NCBI GenBank assembly: GCA_900317585.1
Contig: ONHG01000020.1
Coordinates: 1 to 47,150, forward strand
DNA length: 47,150 bases
Direction of reading: 5' to 3'
Source of the DNA: an uncultured Lachnospiraceae bacterium
GTDB taxonomy: Bacteria > Bacillota > Clostridia > Lachnospirales > Lachnospiraceae
Shown here: one piece after another, positions 32,224 through 40,718 of the stretch
How positions within the stretch are numbered: position 1 is the first letter of the stretch
Layout: every line of letters starts with the position of its first letter
Program-made: the position numbers and the translations under genes
The notes under the pieces: model-generated
What the model was told of the DNA's origin: nothing
What the model saw: the letters and a program-made list of their open reading frames with translations, nothing else
Databases searched by the model: none

Positions 32224-34359
32224 ATGGCTGATATTTTAAGAATTTTTAAAAGAGATATGTGCGGCATATTCCGAAATGTGCTTGTACTCATTATAGTTAT
32301 TGGACTGTGCGTGCTGCCGGCGCTGTATGCATGGTTTAATATCTATGCCAACTGGGACCCGTATGGCAACACTGGAAATATAGCAATTGCAGTAGTCAAT
32401 CTGGACAAGGGCTGGACGAAGAATGACAGCGAAACTGTCAATATGGGCGATGGTGTGGTAGAGTCATTAAAGCAAAAGGATACTATAGGCTGGGAATTTG
32501 TTAAATCAGAGGAAAAGGCTGTTGAGGGTGTTAAATCAGGCAGATATTATTCTGCACTTGTCATAGATGAGCAGTTTACTTACAGCATGTATCATGGTGT
32601 AGCTGACAATATTGAAAATCCAAGGATTACCTACTATCTCAACGACAAGAAAAATGCTGTTGCGACAAAGATAACGGACAGTGCAGCAAGTGCTGTTAAA
32701 TCAAGTATTAATAAGCAGTTTATAAAGGTGCTTGCAGAGAAGGTATTTAAGGAGACCAACGTAATATCCAATGACGTGAAGGAAAAGGATGCTGTGGGGC
32801 AGATGACCGGTAAGCTTGAAGCGGTATCTGAGAGTCTTGCGCAGTACGATGCCATGATAGATATGTTTATTGACGGAAATAAGGCATTATCACAGGTGTC
32901 TAAAGAAACGGGCGAAGCACTCAAAGATGGACAGGATAAGCTTGCAAAGGGCACAGACAGGCTTGAAGAGAGTAAAAATGATCTGCAGTCCACCAGACAA
33001 TCCTTCGACAGCTTTAGCGCAGATATCACAACGGCATTAGCAAAGGTGAAGAGCTCGATTGATGATATATCAAAGCAGATTTCAGATGCAAATCTGTCAC
33101 AGGATGTAAATACTATTCAAAGTGATGTGCAAAATATTAAACAGTCAGCGGATGATTTGAAAGGTAATATTGACACTCTTGAGGACAAAATCAACAAAAT
33201 AAAGCCGGATATGGACGATACCCATGTCGGCACACTTATTTCCAATATAGAGCTTGTCAAGGAACAGACAAAGAGCATGATAGAAAGCACACAGTCTGTG
33301 GATTTATCGGGGAAGACACAGAATTCTGCAGAAACACTTAAGAGCGTAATGTCGGCTCTTTCATCGACCGCGTCAGCAGTGAATGATACATATACCTCAC
33401 AGATAGTGCCACAGGTGGACGGCATGATAAGCAGTATGTCGTCTGTTCTTGATTCAATGCAGACCACACTTGGCAATCTAAGTCAGACATCAGGCTCTAT
33501 GGCGCAGGTGTTTGACGGAGTGGACAGTACGCTTGATACACTCAATATGATCATGACACAGCTTAAGGGAGTCATAGAATCAGCATCTGACAAGATAAAT
33601 ACGACACTCGACAAGCTTGAAGCAGCCTCTGAGGATGAAAAAGCTGATATCATAGTGAATCTTCTTTCGGGGAATCCTGAAAAGCTTGGCATCTTCTTTT
33701 CAGAGCCGGTGCAGGTATCAGATAATTATATATACGAGATAGCCAATTATGGCTCCGGAGTAGCACCTTTTTACACAACACTTGCCATATGGGTGGGCAT
33801 GACTATACTTGTTTCACTGGTAAAGGTTCACGCGGATGCTAAGGGGCTTGGGAAACTAAAGCCTTCACAGCTTTATTTTGGCAGATATCTGACATTCTTT
33901 TTACTGTCACAGGTACAGACTTTTATCATTGTGCTGGGTGATTTATATCTGCTTAAAATACAGTGTGTGCATCCGGTTTCATTTATTGTGACAGGCGCAG
34001 TGGCAAGCCTTACATTTTCACTGCTCATATATTCTCTGACCATATCCTTTGGTGATATAGGAAAGGCACTGGCGGTGGTTGTCATGGTGCTTCAGATTGC
34101 AGGAAGCGGCGGCACATATCCGATAGAGGCGCTGCCGTCATTTTTCAGGGCAGTGTATATTTTCTTCCCATTCCCATATGCGATAAATGCGATGAGGGAG
34201 TGTATAGGAGGTATGTACGAAAATACACTTGGCAAATGTTATATCACGCTTTTACTTTTTGGCGCAACCTCTTTGGTGATAGGACTTGTGATACGAAAGC
34301 CGTTTATCAGACTCAATCATTTTATAGAGAAGCGTATGGAAGATACTGAGATGCTATAG
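32224..34359 (+). CDS. YhgE/Pip-family membrane protein (711 aa)
   Basis: It has one N-terminal helix followed by the conserved segment LPALYAWFNIYANWDPYGNT, a long extracytoplasmic region (~60-510) with coiled-coil heptads and Ser/Asp/Lys-rich repeats, and about five C-terminal helices of the ABC-2 type (AGSGGTYPIEALPSFFRAVY). The phage infection protein Pip and YhgE proteins share this plan; Pip is a phage receptor in Lactococcus and some members assist type VII-like secretion. AGAGGATG lies before ATG. It forms an operon with the next two genes. Confidence 0.9.
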   Translation: MADILRIFKRDMCGIFRNVLVLIIVIGLCVLPALYAWFNIYANWDPYGNTGNIAIAVVNLDKGWTKNDSETVNMGDGVVESLKQKDTIGWEFVKSEEKAVEGVKSGRYYSALVIDEQFTYSMYHGVADNIENPRITYYLNDKKNAVATKITDSAASAVKSSINKQFIKVLAEKVFKETNVISNDVKEKDAVGQMTGKLEAVSESLAQYDAMIDMFIDGNKALSQVSKETGEALKDGQDKLAKGTDRLEESKNDLQSTRQSFDSFSADITTALAKVKSSIDDISKQISDANLSQDVNTIQSDVQNIKQSADDLKGNIDTLEDKINKIKPDMDDTHVGTLISNIELVKEQTKSMIESTQSVDLSGKTQNSAETLKSVMSALSSTASAVNDTYTSQIVPQVDGMISSMSSVLDSMQTTLGNLSQTSGSMAQVFDGVDSTLDTLNMIMTQLKGVIESASDKINTTLDKLEAASEDEKADIIVNLLSGNPEKLGIFFSEPVQVSDNYIYEIANYGSGVAPFYTTLAIWVGMTILVSLVKVHADAKGLGKLKPSQLYFGRYLTFFLLSQVQTFIIVLGDLYLLKIQCVHPVSFIVTGAVASLTFSLLIYSLTISFGDIGKALAVVVMVLQIAGSGGTYPIEALPSFFRAVYIFFPFPYAINAMRECIGGMYENTLGKCYITLLLFGATSLVIGLVIRKPFIRLNHFIEKRMEDTEML

Positions 34360-34444
34360 TTAAATGTACAATTAATAAATTGATAATTGACATATTAATA
34401 TGGTGCTTCTGATGTGCCGTAAGCTATAAAGCAGGAAGGAAAGT

Positions 34445-34939
34445 ATGCAGGATAAAGATAGAAACAGTAATAAAGATTCCAATATGGATAATGATATGAA
34501 TAACAATGCAAATAATAATGTGAATGAGCAGCCACTATCCGATGATAAGAGATTGCGCGAGATGTACGATAAGCTGGTCGGATATGAAAAGACCATACAT
34601 GAGCAGAATCAAAAACGGATAAAAATAGGATTAAGGTGCATATACATCATTCCACTCTTTTTTCTGGTGCTGCTGATGATTGTACCGGACAGTTCAAAAA
34701 TCATTTTTCTTGTGCTGTGGATAGTGAGCCTGTTTGCTATCGCAGTGTATTTAATCGGAGTCGAGTATGTGGACTATAAGCTGCAGGAGAAGATGAATGA
34801 GATAAGTGGCAGTGATGCGCAGAATATGAGCGTGAGTCCTGTCGTGCAGATTGAGGACAGGGTGCAGGAAATAGCCGAAAGAGTGGAGAAGAGATTTGAT
34901 ACGATGCAGCAAAGTACAGGGGAGGATGCCGAGCAATGA
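34445..34939 (+). CDS. Small two-helix membrane protein between YhgE genes
   Basis: The 164-aa protein has a polar Asn/Asp-rich N-terminus (NMDNDMNNNANNN), a short helical region (~35-60), two membrane helices (~65-90 and ~95-115; IYIIPLFFLVLLMIV, ILVLWIVSLFAIAVYLIG-like), and a C-terminal coiled-coil-like tail (VQIEDRVQEIAERVEKRFD). The stop overlaps the second YhgE start (ATGA), so they are translationally coupled. AGGAAGG is before ATG. No family is recognised; it may be a partner or assembly factor for the two YhgE proteins. Confidence 0.75.
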   Translation: MQDKDRNSNKDSNMDNDMNNNANNNVNEQPLSDDKRLREMYDKLVGYEKTIHEQNQKRIKIGLRCIYIIPLFFLVLLMIVPDSSKIIFLVLWIVSLFAIAVYLIGVEYVDYKLQEKMNEISGSDAQNMSVSPVVQIEDRVQEIAERVEKRFDTMQQSTGEDAEQ

Positions 34940-37062
34940 AAAAAATATTTCAAATATATCTGGCTGACCTGAAACGCATATCTACAAATGTGGTTGCCAT
35001 AGTCATTATTATGGGACTTGGCATCATCCCTGCTTTGTACGCATGGTTTAATATTATGTCCAACTGGGATCCTTACGGAGAGGAAGCTACATCACAGATG
35101 CACATAGCAGTATATTCTGAGGATGAGGGGATGAGCATCGGTGATTTAAAGCTATGTATGGGAGACAGTGTCATAAAGGGACTGAAGGAAAACGATGCAA
35201 TTGGCTGGATTTTCACAGATAGCAGTGAAGAGGCACTGGAGTATGTTTATAGTGGAAAGTGCTATGCAGCCTTTATTGTGCCGAAGGATTTTTCAGCTGA
35301 TATGCTTAGCTTCCTAAGCGGTGAGCCGGTCAATCCGCAGATAGAATACTATGAAAACAGCAAGAAGAATGCCATAGCAACAAAGATAACCTCAAAGGTC
35401 AAGACCACGGTGCAGCAGTCTGTAAACTCTTCAATGGTGAGCACGATTACGGAGATAGCGTCAAAGTCGGGAGAGCTCATAGTGGGAGACGGCAAATCAG
35501 GCGATAACCTGGCCGGAACGGTTGTTGACAAGCTAAAGGATATGGATACGACTCTTTCTACATATGCAGGCATGCTCGATACCTTTGCCATGCTCACGGA
35601 TTCAGCAGACAGCCTGATAGGCTCGACACAGTCACTGCTTCCGAGTGTGCAGGGGCTGATTGACGGGGGACAGTCATCAGTGCTCTCGGGGGCGCAGACA
35701 GCACAAACCATCACACAGATGGTCGACATAAGCTTATCAAACATAAACAGCCAGCTCGATGTGCTGGAAAACTCCATACAGCTCTTAAATGCATCGGGAG
35801 TAGCTGATGCCGATACTGCGGATATATCTGTTTCTGTGGCCGGCTTTGATACGGTAGAGCAGCTTGCTGAGAATACGCTTGCCACCATTCAAGGCTTAAA
35901 GGGAGTGGATAGCTCGCAGATAGAGGCTGTCAGGAAAAATATCCAAAGCATTAAAACACAGATAAAAGACCTTAAGTCTGATACTGAATTGACGGCAGAT
36001 AAGCTAAAGCTTCTTAAGGAGTCGGTAAAAGCCGATGTGTCAAGTGCCAAGTCTGCAATAGATACACTTAAAAATACATTTGACCACAGCGTGTCACCGA
36101 ATCTCACAGGAGCGGTATATGATATAGAATATGCGCTTATTGAGACCCGGTCCATGCTTGGTTCTCTGGACAACAGCTTTCCGGATATACAAAAAGCACT
36201 CGATGATTATTCGGCAGTTCTTAAATCAGGAAATGCAGATATTGTAAATACCAGACAGTATGTACAGCAGATCAGAGATGGTTTACAGAATGTTATATCA
36301 GGATTTGACAATTTATCAAACGATGAGCAGTTTAATGAGATTGTAAAGCTGCTTCGGACAGATCCGACACTCATTGCGCAGTTTGTGACATCACCGCTGT
36401 CTATGGATGAGCAGAAGATATATGAGATATCCACATATGGCTCAGCCATGGCACCGTTTTACACAGTGCTGGCTCTGTGGGTGGGAGGTCTGATAACTGT
36501 TGCACTTGTGAAAACAAAGGTAAAGGACACTGACGATATAAAATCACTTGGCAAAGTAAACAGCGTACATAAGTTTTTTGGCAGATATATTACATTTTTC
36601 GTGATAGGACAGCTGCAGACACTTGTGACGGTACTAGGTGATTTGTTCTTCGTCGGCATACAGTGCAGGCATCCGTTCCTTTTCTGGTGCGCAAGCGCGC
36701 TGACAAGCCTTGTATTCACGCTTCTTATGTACTCGCTCACAGCAGCCTGGGGCAATGTGGGACAGGCTGTAGCAGTAGTCATTATGGTCATTCAGGTGGC
36801 AGGCGCAGGTGGCACATTCCCGGTTGAAGTGCTGCCACAGGTGTACAGAGCGCTGTATAAGTTTATGCCGTTTAACTATGCCATGAATGCCCTAAGAGAG
36901 TGCGTGGGCGGCATGTACCGCTTTGATTATGGCAGGGATCTTGCAATCCTTCTTATATTTATAGCCGTATCACTGGTGATTGGTCTGCTGCTTGGGTGCC
37001 CGTTTGGAAAGCTCAATACGGCAATTGAAAAAAGTAAGAAAAAGTCAGGTCTTATTTTATAA
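34936..37062 (+). CDS. YhgE/Pip-family membrane protein (708 aa)
   Basis: This is a paralogue of the 711-aa protein two genes upstream, with the same start (GIIPALYAWFNIMSNWDPYG), long extracytoplasmic coiled-coil region and C-terminal ABC-2-like helices (AGAGGTFPVEVLPQVYRALY, then NALRECVGGMY). The middle regions have diverged strongly while both ends are alike, which suggests a fixed membrane core with different external parts. It starts within the stop of the small protein. The two could form a heteromer. No terminator is obvious immediately after the stop. Confidence 0.9.
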   Translation: MKKIFQIYLADLKRISTNVVAIVIIMGLGIIPALYAWFNIMSNWDPYGEEATSQMHIAVYSEDEGMSIGDLKLCMGDSVIKGLKENDAIGWIFTDSSEEALEYVYSGKCYAAFIVPKDFSADMLSFLSGEPVNPQIEYYENSKKNAIATKITSKVKTTVQQSVNSSMVSTITEIASKSGELIVGDGKSGDNLAGTVVDKLKDMDTTLSTYAGMLDTFAMLTDSADSLIGSTQSLLPSVQGLIDGGQSSVLSGAQTAQTITQMVDISLSNINSQLDVLENSIQLLNASGVADADTADISVSVAGFDTVEQLAENTLATIQGLKGVDSSQIEAVRKNIQSIKTQIKDLKSDTELTADKLKLLKESVKADVSSAKSAIDTLKNTFDHSVSPNLTGAVYDIEYALIETRSMLGSLDNSFPDIQKALDDYSAVLKSGNADIVNTRQYVQQIRDGLQNVISGFDNLSNDEQFNEIVKLLRTDPTLIAQFVTSPLSMDEQKIYEISTYGSAMAPFYTVLALWVGGLITVALVKTKVKDTDDIKSLGKVNSVHKFFGRYITFFVIGQLQTLVTVLGDLFFVGIQCRHPFLFWCASALTSLVFTLLMYSLTAAWGNVGQAVAVVIMVIQVAGAGGTFPVEVLPQVYRALYKFMPFNYAMNALRECVGGMYRFDYGRDLAILLIFIAVSLVIGLLLGCPFGKLNTAIEKSKKKSGLIL

Positions 37063-37132
37063 GATAAAAAGTTTTGAATGGTTAAAAAATTATATAGAAA
37101 CTTAAGTTATGGTTATTATAAAAAAATAGTAC

Positions 37133-37161
37133 TAGACATTTTTTTCCTATTGTACTAGAAT
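37133..37161 (+). promoter_or_regulatory. Probable ilvE promoter with direct repeats
   Basis: TAGACA and TAGAAT are spaced by 17 nt. TACTAGA occurs twice (37130-37136 and 37153-37159), each overlapping one promoter box, 23 bp apart. Confidence 0.5.
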
Positions 37162-37181
37162 GAGCATAAATGATAATAGAC

Positions 37182-37211
37182 CCGATATATGATAACACTA
37201 GGTTATATCGG
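37182..37211 (+). promoter_or_regulatory. Stem-loop in ilvE leader
   Basis: CCGATATA / TATATCGG perfect 8-bp stem with a 14-nt loop, ending 15 nt before the ribosome site. No T-box signature is present. Confidence 0.5.
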
Positions 37212-37238
37212 ATCCGTAAAGAAACGGAGGATATAAAG

Positions 37239-38270
37239 ATGGAAAAGAAGGATATCGATTGGTCAAACCTTAGTTTTGGCTACCAGGAAACAGATTACAG
37301 CTATGTTTCTAATTATAAAGATGGAAAGTGGGACGATGGACAGCTCACAAAGGATCATACAGTGACACTTAATGAGTGTGCGGGAGTATTCCAGTATGCA
37401 CAGACATGCTTCGAGGGACTTAAGGCTTACACGACAGAGGATGGCAGAATTGTCTGCTTCAGACCTGACTTAAACGCACAGCGTCTTAAGGATTCATGTG
37501 AGAGACTTGAGATGCCAGTATTCCCGGAGGATAGATTTGTAAAGGCAGTTGAGGAAGTAGTAAAGGCAAATGCAGCATGGGTCCCACCATACGGCTCAGG
37601 CGCTACACTCTATATCAGACCATATATTATGGGAACAAACGCAGTAATCGGTGTAAAGCCTGCTGATGAGTATCAGTTCAGAATCCTTGTAACACCTGTA
37701 GGACCATACTTCAAGGGTGGCGCAAAGCCAATCACAATCCGTGTGTCAGACTTTGATAGAGCAGCACCTCACGGAACAGGACATATCAAGGCAGGACTCA
37801 ACTATGCAATGAGTCTTCATGCCATTGTAGATGCACACGCACAGGGCTTTGCAGAGAATATGTACCTCGATCCTGCAACACGTACAAAGGTAGAGGAGAC
37901 AGGTGGAGCAAACTTCATCTTTATCACAAAGGATGGCACATTTGTTACACCTAAATCAGACAGCATCCTGCCATCAATCACACGCCGTTCACTGATGGTA
38001 GTTGCAGAGAAGTACTTAGGACTCAAGGTAGAGCACAGAGAGGTGCTCTTTGATGAGGTAAAGGATTTTGCTGAGTGTGGACTTTGCGGAACAGCAGCAG
38101 TAATCTCTCCTGTAGGAAAGATTGTAGACCATGGCAAGGAAATCTGCTTCCCAAGCGGTATGGATGAGATGGGACCTGTCACAAAGAAGCTTCGTGACAC
38201 ACTTACAGGCATTCAGATGGGCCATATTGATGGACCGGATGGATGGGTTCACGAGATTAAGTGTGATTAA
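37239..38270 (+). CDS. ilvE: Branched-chain amino-acid aminotransferase
   Basis: The 343-aa class IV PLP enzyme interconverts Leu/Ile/Val and their keto acids with glutamate. The Schiff-base lysine is K184 in GTGHIKAGLNYAMS. Also present are YAQTCFEGLKAY, YIRPYIMG and EVLFDEVKDFAECGLCGTAA, all typical of the eukaryote-like BCAT-II type. The ATG at 37239 has GGAGG 8 nt upstream; the reading from 37170 would include the leader stem-loop and is rejected. A terminator follows at 38294. Confidence 0.95.
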   Translation: MEKKDIDWSNLSFGYQETDYSYVSNYKDGKWDDGQLTKDHTVTLNECAGVFQYAQTCFEGLKAYTTEDGRIVCFRPDLNAQRLKDSCERLEMPVFPEDRFVKAVEEVVKANAAWVPPYGSGATLYIRPYIMGTNAVIGVKPADEYQFRILVTPVGPYFKGGAKPITIRVSDFDRAAPHGTGHIKAGLNYAMSLHAIVDAHAQGFAENMYLDPATRTKVEETGGANFIFITKDGTFVTPKSDSILPSITRRSLMVVAEKYLGLKVEHREVLFDEVKDFAECGLCGTAAVISPVGKIVDHGKEICFPSGMDEMGPVTKKLRDTLTGIQMGHIDGPDGWVHEIKCD

Positions 38271-38293
38271 TAATAAGAATACACATTTATAAT

Positions 38294-38337
38294 AAAGCAC
38301 CGGGTATTATGTTACATCGTAATATCTGGTGCTTTTG
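38294..38337 (+). terminator. Intrinsic terminator of ilvE
   Basis: AAAGCACC...TATTA pairs with TAATA...TGGTGCTTTT, followed by a short T-rich tail. Confidence 0.82.
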
Positions 38338-38460
38338 TATTATTTTATGTGGCATAATAAGCCGATTTGTGCTAATATACTCTTATATGTATGCAAATGT
38401 TTATAAAAGCTTGGAATAGATATATAAAAGCAAACAAAAGAGATAACCGGGGATAATTAA

Positions 38461-39210
38461 ATGGACGAGTATGAAAAGATAAGACAGAGAAAGCGCGAAG
38501 AATATAGAAAGAGACACCGCGCCCAGGTTAGAAGAAAGCAGCTTATTGGCAATGGCATTGTTATAGGTGTGATAATACTTATAATTGCAACGATAATCAT
38601 AGTGGGAGTGCAAAGAGCCAGAAAGGCAAAGCAGGAAGAGGTAAAGGCAGAGGTGACCAGTACTCTCTACAATCCCACAGAGCCAAAGCTGGATGTAGAG
38701 CTGCTGACACCCAATCCGTATTCCAGACCACAGAAGGCACTTGATAAGGTAAACGGCATAGTTGTACATTACACAGCAAATCCCGGGACTACAGCCAGAC
38801 AAAACAGAGACTATTTCAACGGCCTGGCAGAGACCAAAAAGACCAAAGCAAGCTCACATTTTGTGATAGGATTAGAGGGTGAGATAGTACAGTGCATACC
38901 GTGCAATGAGATATCGTATGCATCAAATAACAGAAACAATGACACCATATCAATAGAGTGCTGTATAGAGGATGAGACCGGAAAGTTCAATGACAGTACA
39001 TACCAGTCACTTATAGAGCTCACGACATGGCTTATGGGACGGTATGATCTGAGTGCGGATGATGTAATAAGACATTACGATGTGACAGGCAAGAAGTGTC
39101 CGCTCTACTTCGTGGAGCATGAGGATGCGTGGGAGCAGTTTCACAAGAATCTGGATACCTATATCAAAGAAAATGGTGTGCCAAAGGAAAATTCGACGGA
39201 AAATAATTAA
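38461..39210 (+). CDS. Membrane-anchored N-acetylmuramoyl-L-alanine amidase
   Basis: The 249-aa protein has a basic N-terminus, one membrane helix (~32-52) and an amidase_2/PGRP domain (~95-235). Zinc ligands are visible in IVVHYTANPG (His) and IRHYDVTGKKCP (His and Cys); SSHFVIGLEGEIVQCIP and SIECCIEDETGKF complete the fold. It cleaves the bond between MurNAc and the peptide stem in the wall. The gene is the first of a four-gene run with gaps of 17, 27 and 13 nt. Confidence 0.9.
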   Translation: MDEYEKIRQRKREEYRKRHRAQVRRKQLIGNGIVIGVIILIIATIIIVGVQRARKAKQEEVKAEVTSTLYNPTEPKLDVELLTPNPYSRPQKALDKVNGIVVHYTANPGTTARQNRDYFNGLAETKKTKASSHFVIGLEGEIVQCIPCNEISYASNNRNNDTISIECCIEDETGKFNDSTYQSLIELTTWLMGRYDLSADDVIRHYDVTGKKCPLYFVEHEDAWEQFHKNLDTYIKENGVPKENSTENN

Positions 39211-39227
39211 AGGATGATTAAATAAAG

Positions 39228-40691
39228 ATGAGAGAAGTTATTGAAGAATTGTTAAAACAGGAAAATACACGTCAGAATCTTAGCAGATTGAGGAGCCTTA
39301 TAAAGGAGCAGGAGTGTAAGGTGCAGGCTTATGAGCTTCTTAAGGAGCATGATGATTTACTTATTTCTTTTCTAGCGTCGGAGGATGCGAAGACCAGAAA
39401 AAATGCTGCTTTATTGATTGGTGATTTACAAATCTCACATCTTGCTGATGATTTATTTAAAGCATATGAATCAGAGAATACACGTTTTGTGAAGAGCTCA
39501 TATCTGACTGCACTTTTGCAGCTTGATATACCGCAGCTTGTCCCAAAGCTTGTAGACCAGAAAAAACTTCTTGAACAGACTGAGATAACTGAAGAAAACA
39601 GAAAACATGTTGATGAAGAACTGCGTGAGATAAATAAAATCCTGATTAAATATAATGGGATCAAACAGCATACACCAATACTTGAGGGCGTCAGAGCAGA
39701 GCTTTTGCTCACCACAAATAAGCTGCACAGAGAGATTGTCAGGCGCCAGCTTCCGGTTAAGGAGACAAAGCTTCACCCGCTCGGCGTGATTGTAAAAACA
39801 GCTAATATCAGGCTTATCATGAAGGTTCGTACATATAGACAGATGTATTTCATGATAAATACAGAAGGCCTTCTGTCAGGTAATGAAAGGGAGATGGCAT
39901 CACAGCTCTGGAAATCAGATATGTATGATATATTAAGACGCATGCACAGGGAACCGGGACCTTTTTATTACAGGATAGAAAGCAGCGCAGATGGGGAGTT
40001 TCAAAGTCGCCTTTCTGCCGCATTAGACAGACTTTCCGGCGGTAAGCTGATAAACTCAGCAAACAATTATGAAATCGTGATTAAATTAATACAGACCAGA
40101 GATGGCAGTTATTTTCCGTGCTTAAGACTTTGCTCTGTTAAGGATGATAGATTTACGTATCGTAAAAATGTTTTGTCCACATCAATTCATCCATCAACAG
40201 CAGCACTTCTGGTAGAGCTTGCAAAGCCATATCTAAAAGAAAATGCGCAGATCATGGATCCTTTTTGCGGCGTGGGAACAATGCTGATAGAGCGTAAGCT
40301 CGCAGTACCGGCGAGGGAGATATATGCGACGGATATATACGGTGATGCCATTGAAATGGGCAGGGAAAATGCAAGAATTGCTAAAACAGGAATTAATTTT
40401 ATACATAGGGATTTCTTTGATTTCAAACATGACTATAAATTCGATGAGCTTATAACGGATATGCCTGTCAGAGGAAAACAGACACGTTCTGAAATGGAGC
40501 TGTTTTATGAGAGGTTCTTTGATAAGGCAAAGCAGATACTGGCCAAGGGCGGTATTATTGTTATGTATTCAAATGAGATTGGTTTTGTGAAGAAACAGAT
40601 AAGGCTCAGACCGGAGTATAAGTTGTTGCAGGAAACTTGTATACTTGACAAAAAAGGCTTTTATCTTTTTGTAATCAGGTATATGGTATAG
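39228..40691 (+). CDS. HEAT-repeat plus TRM11/UPF0020-type methyltransferase
   Basis: The 487-aa protein joins N-terminal helical HEAT-like repeats (~1-140; SEDAKTRKNAALLIGDLQ) to a central region (~160-300) and a Rossmann methyltransferase (~310-487). SAM motif I is IMDPFCGVGTMLIERKL (about 343), the acidic loop is IYATDIYGDAIEMG, and the motif IV position reads ITDMPVRG in place of the usual NPPYG. This loss of NPPY is typical of TRM11-like relatives whose target is not fixed; tRNA or rRNA guanine is likely. It is co-transcribed with the amidase upstream. Confidence 0.82.
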   Translation: MREVIEELLKQENTRQNLSRLRSLIKEQECKVQAYELLKEHDDLLISFLASEDAKTRKNAALLIGDLQISHLADDLFKAYESENTRFVKSSYLTALLQLDIPQLVPKLVDQKKLLEQTEITEENRKHVDEELREINKILIKYNGIKQHTPILEGVRAELLLTTNKLHREIVRRQLPVKETKLHPLGVIVKTANIRLIMKVRTYRQMYFMINTEGLLSGNEREMASQLWKSDMYDILRRMHREPGPFYYRIESSADGEFQSRLSAALDRLSGGKLINSANNYEIVIKLIQTRDGSYFPCLRLCSVKDDRFTYRKNVLSTSIHPSTAALLVELAKPYLKENAQIMDPFCGVGTMLIERKLAVPAREIYATDIYGDAIEMGRENARIAKTGINFIHRDFFDFKHDYKFDELITDMPVRGKQTRSEMELFYERFFDKAKQILAKGGIIVMYSNEIGFVKKQIRLRPEYKLLQETCILDKKGFYLFVIRYMV

Positions 40692-40718
40692 GATTAGATT
40701 TTACTTAGGAGAATTAAT

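Noticed and set aside
35349-35888. 179-codon Ser/Val-rich antisense frame in the second YhgE gene
   Set aside because: Mirror of the Asp/Ser-rich coiled-coil region; no start signals.
37160-37238. T-box leader upstream of ilvE
   Set aside because: No T-box GGTGG signature, specifier loop or terminator is visible.
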